Part shown: one piece after another, positions 15,287-19,632 of the stretch
How the letters are laid out: each line of letters opens with the position of its first letter
Numbering within the stretch: the first letter of the stretch is position 1
Assembly (NCBI GenBank): GCA_026388615.1
Contig: JAPLJL010000066.1
Span: forward strand, 1-19,632
Source of the DNA: Pseudomonadota bacterium
GTDB taxonomy: Bacteria > Desulfobacterota > JAPLJL01
Reading direction: 5' to 3'
DNA length: 19,632 nt
Notes under the pieces: model-generated
Told to the model about the DNA's origin: nothing
Databases searched by the model: none
The model's input: the letters and a program-made list of their open reading frames with translations, nothing else
Made by a program: the position numbers and the translations under genes

Positions 15287-16408
15287 ATGATTAAAAACTT
15301 ATATATAGGCAAAAAGCGGATGGGGCTTTTTAAGGCCACCCTGCTGAAACCGGAAGGCGTGGAGTTGGCCATCCTGATCCTGTCCGGGGATGGGTCCTCG
15401 GACTGCCTGCAGGAAAACGCGGCTTCGGGAGAGACCTTCGCCCAGTTCCTTTACCAAAACCTGGTGGAGGATACCAATATCGTGGTCGATGGCGAGAACC
15501 TGACCTTCGCCGGCTCGCTTCTGCTCGGGACAATCGGGAGTCTGTATTACAACAAGAAAAAGAAAGAGATGCTCTTCATCACCGGGGGAGATTTTGAAGT
15601 CCGGAAAAAGCTGGAGCAGCTGATCGGGCTCTACAGCATTGATGAAAAGAATTTTATCTTCTGGCTGGATGAAGCCATGGAGAGATACAACCTTTCCAAA
15701 ACAGACCGGGAAATCATTCTGGCCGAAAAAATCGAGATGGGAGGGGGCATCCACATTTCCCCCGAAACCAACTTTCTCCGCCGGGCGCTCGGAGGCGGCG
15801 AAGACGCCGCGGAAAAAATCATCAAGGCGAAAAAATATTTTGAAAAACGCTACTGGGACGGCTTCTTCCGGGTGGATGGAGGGGATAACGCCCTGGTCCT
15901 GTCATCCACAATCATGCAATTTGTCGTTTTCCTTTACGCCCGGGAGGTTTTGATCCAGCACAACCTTTACGACGAAACCGGGGAAGGGAAAAGAAAGATA
16001 TTCCGTTCGGAACTGGAATGGATCGTCTACGAGCTTTGTGAAAATTCCCGTTTCCACGGGTACCATTCTTCTGATTTTGGAATTCTTTTTATTCACCACC
16101 TGGTCCGGAAAGACCGGCTGTTTTTAATTTTCGAAGATCACGGCGGAGCCAAACCTTCGACCTACCAGGGAGCCCATGCCGCCTACCTGAGCATCCAGAA
16201 CCTCCTCCAGGAAAAATTCCCGGGGGATTTCGGCGCCAAAAACCCGCCCCCGATCAGATTCGCCAAGGGCGCCAATCCCTCCCAGGCAGAGCTGGCTCGG
16301 CGGGTCGAAAAGGCACAATCCATTCTCCAGGTTATTTTCAAAGAGGGAAATCAACTGGAGGAAATCGGACCGGGATATCAGGTCTCCCTCGTTTTTCCCC
16401 TGACCTAG
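15287..16408 (+). CDS. STAS-like plus HATPase-like signalling protein
   Basis: I infer that this 373-residue protein joins two domains normally found on separate partner-switching proteins. Residues about 22-120 look like a STAS (anti-sigma antagonist) fold: NIVVDGENLTFAGSLLLGTIGSLYY, written here as NIVVDGENLTF then AGSLLLGTIGSLYY, is followed by MLFITGGDFEVRKKLEQLI. Residues about 236-373 resemble a GHKL/HATPase domain. They show an N-box-like ELCENSRFHG (249-258, with E249 and N253), a G1-like FEDHGG (282-287) and a final strand YQVSLVFPL. Residues 120-235 are a mostly helical linker. The STAS phospho-Ser position appears to be Leu (L78). It heads a run with a TPR lipoprotein (36 bp on) and a PP2C phosphatase. 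Both domain calls are by pattern and remote. Confidence 0.65.
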   Translation: MIKNLYIGKKRMGLFKATLLKPEGVELAILILSGDGSSDCLQENAASGETFAQFLYQNLVEDTNIVVDGENLTFAGSLLLGTIGSLYYNKKKKEMLFITGGDFEVRKKLEQLIGLYSIDEKNFIFWLDEAMERYNLSKTDREIILAEKIEMGGGIHISPETNFLRRALGGGEDAAEKIIKAKKYFEKRYWDGFFRVDGGDNALVLSSTIMQFVVFLYAREVLIQHNLYDETGEGKRKIFRSELEWIVYELCENSRFHGYHSSDFGILFIHHLVRKDRLFLIFEDHGGAKPSTYQGAHAAYLSIQNLLQEKFPGDFGAKNPPPIRFAKGANPSQAELARRVEKAQSILQVIFKEGNQLEEIGPGYQVSLVFPLT

Positions 16409-16444
16409 GGCGGATAGCCCTCCCCGTTTCAGGTTGTCAGCGTG

Positions 16445-17431
16445 ATGGCATTGAATTCCAGGAAAGCAATAAAAAGAATTCTCATCCTTGGATTCCTGAT
16501 CGGCTGGGTCGGGGCCTGCGCCCCCGACCCTTATCTCCGGGGCCTGATTTTAAAGGACGAGAACCGGTACGAGAACTCGCTGGCCGCGTTCCAGGAAATC
16601 AAAACCAGTCATCGGCTCTACCCACGCGCCCAGAGGGAAATTGCCGAGGTGCAGGCCATCATCAGCCTGCAAAACGAGGGGGAACGGGAAGCCGCGGCCG
16701 GCAACCTGGACGCGACGGTGACCGCCTATGAAAAAATCCTCAAAATCGACCCGGAAAATCCCGGGATCAAAACCCGGCTGAGCTCTCTCCGGGAGGAACA
16801 GCAGAAACAGTTGTCCAAAAAACTTCAAAAAGAGGAGCTCCTCGAGGAAATCGAGAAAACCTACCAGGGTAAAAGGTTCGAGGAAGCGTCCCGGAAAATC
16901 GAAACCTTCCTGAAAATTGATTCGAAAAATACCCGGGCCCACGAGCTCCAGGTCCGGATCAAGAAATCCTGGGAGGAAGCCAGGGCCGCGAGCGATAAGC
17001 ATCTGCAGCGCGGAGAAAAATACAAGGAAACGGGAGATCTCCTCCAGGCCTGCGCCGAATTCAATCTGGCCCGGGAAGCCTGGCCGAAAAATCCCGAGGG
17101 GGAAGACCCGCAAGCCCAGATCCAGTCCGGGGTTCCGGAAGCACTGGCCCAGAAGGTCAAGTTGATCCGGGAACTGATGAAAAAAGGGGAATTGGAAAAA
17201 GCCCGGGAAACCCTGGAGATAAATCTGCACTGCCAGCCCCACGATAAAAACTCGACGGAACTATACCCGAAAGTGCTGCGCCGGCTGGCCATTGAAGCTT
17301 ATAATAAATCAGACTATGCCAAGGCGATCGATTATTTCGAGCGGGAGCGCAAATATAACCCCGACGATCCCACCCTCAAACAATATCTGGGAAAAGCCGC
17401 GAAGCTACTGAAAGAGCTGAAGAAAAATTGA
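16445..17431 (+). CDS. TPR-repeat lipoprotein
   Basis: The roughly 328-residue protein has a basic start and hydrophobic stretch (ILILGFLIGWVGAC), with a lipobox-like VGAC whose Cys is residue 25. It should be exported, lipidated and held in the envelope. The mature part is helical with several TPR-like units, for example AAAGNLDATVTAYEKILKID (about 84-103), QGKRFEEASRKIETFLKIDS, and a last one at NKSDYAKAIDYFERERKYNP. The middle is rich in Lys and Glu. GTG at 16442 is in frame directly before the ATG; either could start translation, with AGGT upstream. It overlaps the next gene by four bases (TTGA), so it is probably co-translated with the phosphatase and may relay an envelope signal to it. 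That role is inferred. Confidence 0.85.
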   Translation: MALNSRKAIKRILILGFLIGWVGACAPDPYLRGLILKDENRYENSLAAFQEIKTSHRLYPRAQREIAEVQAIISLQNEGEREAAAGNLDATVTAYEKILKIDPENPGIKTRLSSLREEQQKQLSKKLQKEELLEEIEKTYQGKRFEEASRKIETFLKIDSKNTRAHELQVRIKKSWEEARAASDKHLQRGEKYKETGDLLQACAEFNLAREAWPKNPEGEDPQAQIQSGVPEALAQKVKLIRELMKKGELEKARETLEINLHCQPHDKNSTELYPKVLRRLAIEAYNKSDYAKAIDYFERERKYNPDDPTLKQYLGKAAKLLKELKKN

Positions 17432-18957
17432 AGGGCAAGATTGATAAAATCCTGGAGCTTCCCCAGCAAACCGTGGGACGCCCCAGCCTCCGGATCAAGG
17501 CCATTCTTTTTGTCGCCATCCTGGTCATCCTCGTGGTTCTGATCAATTCGGCCTTTTTTCTTCTCCAGGAAAGAAAAGCCCTGCGCGGGGAAAAAGAACT
17601 CCGGGCCGCCGCCATCCTGGAAAATTTTGCCGAATCCAACCGCGAGGCCCTGATTCTCAAAGACCATATCACCCTGGAAACCGCGGTGCACCGGGTGATC
17701 CGAAACGAGGATATCGCTTACGCCCTGATCACCACCGCAAAAAAAGACGAATATTTCGCCACCACGCTGAACAACGGCGACCAACTGGCCGAGCAGATCA
17801 AAAAAATCCCGGTCTCCACCTCCCAGTCCTCCCGGCAGGCCCTGAACTGGGAGAAAGAAAACCTCATTGATTTCAACCAGTCCCTGGTGATCCAAAACAA
17901 GCCCCTGGGGACTTTTCACCTCGGGCTTTCCGAAAAGGGGCTGAACGGAGTTTTAAAGACCGCCCGCAACAAGACCTTTCTCATCTCCCTTTTCCTCCTG
18001 CTGATCTTCCTTTCCCTGAGTCTTCTCCTGGTCACCCTCTCCATCAGGCCGATCGAGCAAATCACCGAGCACGCCCGCAACCTCGGCCGCGGCCACCTGA
18101 AAAACAGGCTCAACCTGCAGAGAAGCGACGAGATCGGCGAACTGGCCCGGACTCTCGACCAGATGGCCGAGGAAATCCAGGCCGCCGAAAACAACCTGGT
18201 GGAGCAGGAACGGATGAAAAGGGAGCTGGAGATTGCCCGGCAGATGCAGAGAGAGCTTCTCCCCGCCTCCCTCCCGGCGATTCCCAATTTTTCCCTGGGG
18301 TGCTTTTACCAGCCGGCCTACGAGGTTTCGGGCGATTTCTACGACCTTTTCCCCCTCCGGGACGGAAAATACGGGGTAATCGTTGCGGATGTAGCGGGCA
18401 AAGGCTTGAAGGCGGCCTGGATCGCTTCCATTACCCGGACCACCCTGAAAACGATCCTGGAGATGGAAACCGGGGAAAGCCGCGGGCCCCGGGAATTGTT
18501 GATCTCCCTCAACCGTTTTTTAAAACGCGACCTGGAGCGGGAATTGTTTGTCACTCTGGCCTTTCTCGTCATCGACCCGGCCCGGAATGAGTTCACCCTG
18601 GCTTCCGCCGGTCACCCGGACCTGCTCCATTTTGGTCCTTACGGCGTCCGGTCCATCTCCTCCCGGGGCCCGGCCTTGGGAGCAATTGACGACCAGATCT
18701 TCGCCCCGGCCCTGGAGGAAAAAAAGATTTCCCTGAAACCGGGGGAGGGTCTTTTCCTGTACACCGACGGGTTAACCGAAGCCCGGGATCAAAAGGGGAA
18801 GGAATTCGGCCAGGAGAGGCTCACCGAGCTGCTGGCTAAATCCGCCGGTTCCGGGGCGGCCGAGATCCCGAATCTCCTGATCGCCGAGCTTCAGAATTTC
18901 TGCGGACCCAAAGATTTTGACGACGACGTAACCATGGTGGCCATTAAAAGAGCCTAG
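17428..18957 (+). CDS. Membrane HAMP-PP2C (RsbU/SpoIIE-type) serine phosphatase
   Basis: This 509-residue protein is an inner-membrane phosphatase that would dephosphorylate a STAS-type antagonist. TM1 spans about 24-46 and TM2 about 183-204. Between them lies a periplasmic sensor of roughly 135 residues. A HAMP linker (SIRPIEQITEHARNLGRG, then SDEIGELARTLDQMAEEI) covers about 205-257. A short coiled coil ends in MQRELLPASLP, typical of RsbU-like proteins. The PP2C domain (about 290-509) keeps its metal aspartates: D303 in SGDFYDLF, D321 in VADVAGKG, D447 in YTDGLTEA, and D499/D500 in FDDDVTMV. The start is TTG, overlapping the lipoprotein stop as TTGA; no earlier ATG exists in frame. No dedicated sigma factor or serine kinase is encoded nearby except the STAS/HATPase protein. 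Confidence 0.93.
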   Translation: MKGKIDKILELPQQTVGRPSLRIKAILFVAILVILVVLINSAFFLLQERKALRGEKELRAAAILENFAESNREALILKDHITLETAVHRVIRNEDIAYALITTAKKDEYFATTLNNGDQLAEQIKKIPVSTSQSSRQALNWEKENLIDFNQSLVIQNKPLGTFHLGLSEKGLNGVLKTARNKTFLISLFLLLIFLSLSLLLVTLSIRPIEQITEHARNLGRGHLKNRLNLQRSDEIGELARTLDQMAEEIQAAENNLVEQERMKRELEIARQMQRELLPASLPAIPNFSLGCFYQPAYEVSGDFYDLFPLRDGKYGVIVADVAGKGLKAAWIASITRTTLKTILEMETGESRGPRELLISLNRFLKRDLERELFVTLAFLVIDPARNEFTLASAGHPDLLHFGPYGVRSISSRGPALGAIDDQIFAPALEEKKISLKPGEGLFLYTDGLTEARDQKGKEFGQERLTELLAKSAGSGAAEIPNLLIAELQNFCGPKDFDDDVTMVAIKRA

Positions 18958-18985
18958 AGCCGAGAGACGAGAGCTTAGAGCTTAA
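18951..18985. repeat. 7-bp repeat array starting at the phosphatase stop codon
   Basis: Heptamers agcctag, agccgag, agacgag, agcttag and agcttaa run from the last codons of the phosphatase gene into the gap. The first unit contains the TAG stop itself. The remaining bases to 19045 are AT-rich and show no clear promoter. Confidence 0.7.
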
Positions 18986-19045
18986 AACCAAACACCAAGT
19001 CTTAAAAGCAAAAAATCTAAATAAAACATCTTTCCTCGACAATTT

Positions 19046-19632
19046 ATGGAACGCAGGGACTTCATAAAATCTTCCGCCTGGCTCGGGGCCGCTTTTCTTT
19101 CCCAGCTGACCCCCCTGGGCTGCGTCTCCGCCAGTCCTCCCCGAAAACCCCTCGATTTCCCGGTCGCGCCGGGGAGCCGGATCCTCCTGAAAAACGTCCG
19201 GATTGTCGACGTGGAGGGAAACCGGATCATCTCCCCGGGCCAGATCCTGATCCGGGACCAGGTGATCGAGGAAATCCTGGAAAACCCCGTCCCGCCCGCG
19301 GCGGAGCTGACCCTGGACCTCCAGGGCCAATACGCGATCCCGGGGCTGATCAACGGCCATTGCCATTTAACCCTCCCCGGGGCGGCCGATCTGGGGCTCG
19401 GGTTTCTCCTCGCCTGGGGCCGGCAGTGCGAGCGCAACGCCGAGGAATGTCTGCGCCACGGGGTGACCACGGTCCGGGACATGTCGGGGTTCCCCGGCAA
19501 GCTGGAGGAAATGAAAAGGAATATCGCCTCCGGCAAAATGCTCGGTCCCCGGATTCTCCGGGGGATCGGGATCCAGGTCCCGGGCGGTTACGGCGCCAAT
19601 CTGAACCGGCTCGGAGGGCTTAAGATGGGTCG
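19046..19632 (+). CDS. Tat-exported lipoprotein amidohydrolase, 3' end missing
   Basis: The frame opens at ATG 19046 and stays open to the window edge (195 full codons). The N-terminus MERRDFIKSS has the twin-arginine motif R-R-x-F-I-K, followed by a hydrophobic stretch and LTPLGC, a lipobox with Cys26. It should therefore fold in the cytoplasm, be exported by Tat and be lipid-anchored. The mature part reads ILLKNVRIVDVEGN, GQILIRDQVIEEIL and YAIPGLINGHCHL, the start of a metal-dependent amidohydrolase. H105 and H107 form the HxH metal motif, and HGVTTVRDMSG follows. It resembles imidazolonepropionase-like or prolidase-like amidohydrolases. The substrate, the remaining metal ligands and the C-terminus lie outside the window. 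No Shine-Dalgarno sequence is obvious. Confidence 0.88.
   Translation, partial: MERRDFIKSSAWLGAAFLSQLTPLGCVSASPPRKPLDFPVAPGSRILLKNVRIVDVEGNRIISPGQILIRDQVIEEILENPVPPAAELTLDLQGQYAIPGLINGHCHLTLPGAADLGLGFLLAWGRQCERNAEECLRHGVTTVRDMSGFPGKLEEMKRNIASGKMLGPRILRGIGIQVPGGYGANLNRLGGLKMG

Overview
The window is GC-rich and densely coded. It reads as chromosome from an uncultured Gram-negative, probably anaerobic bacterium. The outer-membrane TonB-dependent receptor, the lipoprotein and Tat-lipoprotein signals, the GlpB-type anaerobic glycerol-3-phosphate dehydrogenase subunit, the large acyl-CoA dehydrogenase and the B12-binding/radical SAM protein suggest a Desulfobacterota-like or similar lineage. That placement rests on gene content only. 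There are no rRNA or tRNA genes, no transposases and no CRISPR array.

Layout. Bases 1-2271 hold the 3' part of a TonB-dependent receptor. Then come folE2 (GTP cyclohydrolase IB, 2326-3177) and ligA (NAD-dependent DNA ligase, 3365-5479). A run of glpB, a small membrane-anchored Fe-S protein and purB occupies 5719-8843; the last two overlap by 4 bp. A strong promoter, a palindrome and a consensus Shine-Dalgarno sequence precede a long acyl-CoA dehydrogenase (9093-10964), which ends in a clear intrinsic terminator. An enoyl-CoA hydratase/isomerase (11112-11864) follows. A HEPN-like plus CBS-pair protein lies at 12188-12895. Three minus-strand genes follow: a 107-residue membrane protein, a B12/radical SAM gene that looks internally deleted, and a 136-residue membrane-anchored protein. 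From 15287 the plus strand carries a three-gene signalling run: a STAS-like plus HATPase-like protein, a TPR lipoprotein, and a membrane HAMP-PP2C (RsbU/SpoIIE-type) phosphatase. The window ends inside a Tat-lipoprotein amidohydrolase with no stop codon before the edge.

How the genes work together. Most are unrelated housekeeping genes (folate/queuosine precursor synthesis, DNA ligation, purine synthesis) or redox and fatty-acid genes (GlpB, acyl-CoA dehydrogenase, enoyl-CoA isomerase). The region of most interest is 15287-18957. It looks like a partner-switching module in which antagonist-like and kinase-like domains sit in one polypeptide, encoded beside the phosphatase and an envelope TPR lipoprotein. 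The HEPN-CBS protein is a second possible regulator: an RNase-like helical domain joined to a nucleotide-sensing CBS pair.

The gaps have their own character. At least seven hold degenerate tandem arrays with a 7- or 8-bp period. Each array has a different unit, and several begin or end within a few bases of a gene. One pair of arrays is inverted and could fold back on itself. Two nearly identical 31-nt palindromes bracket another.
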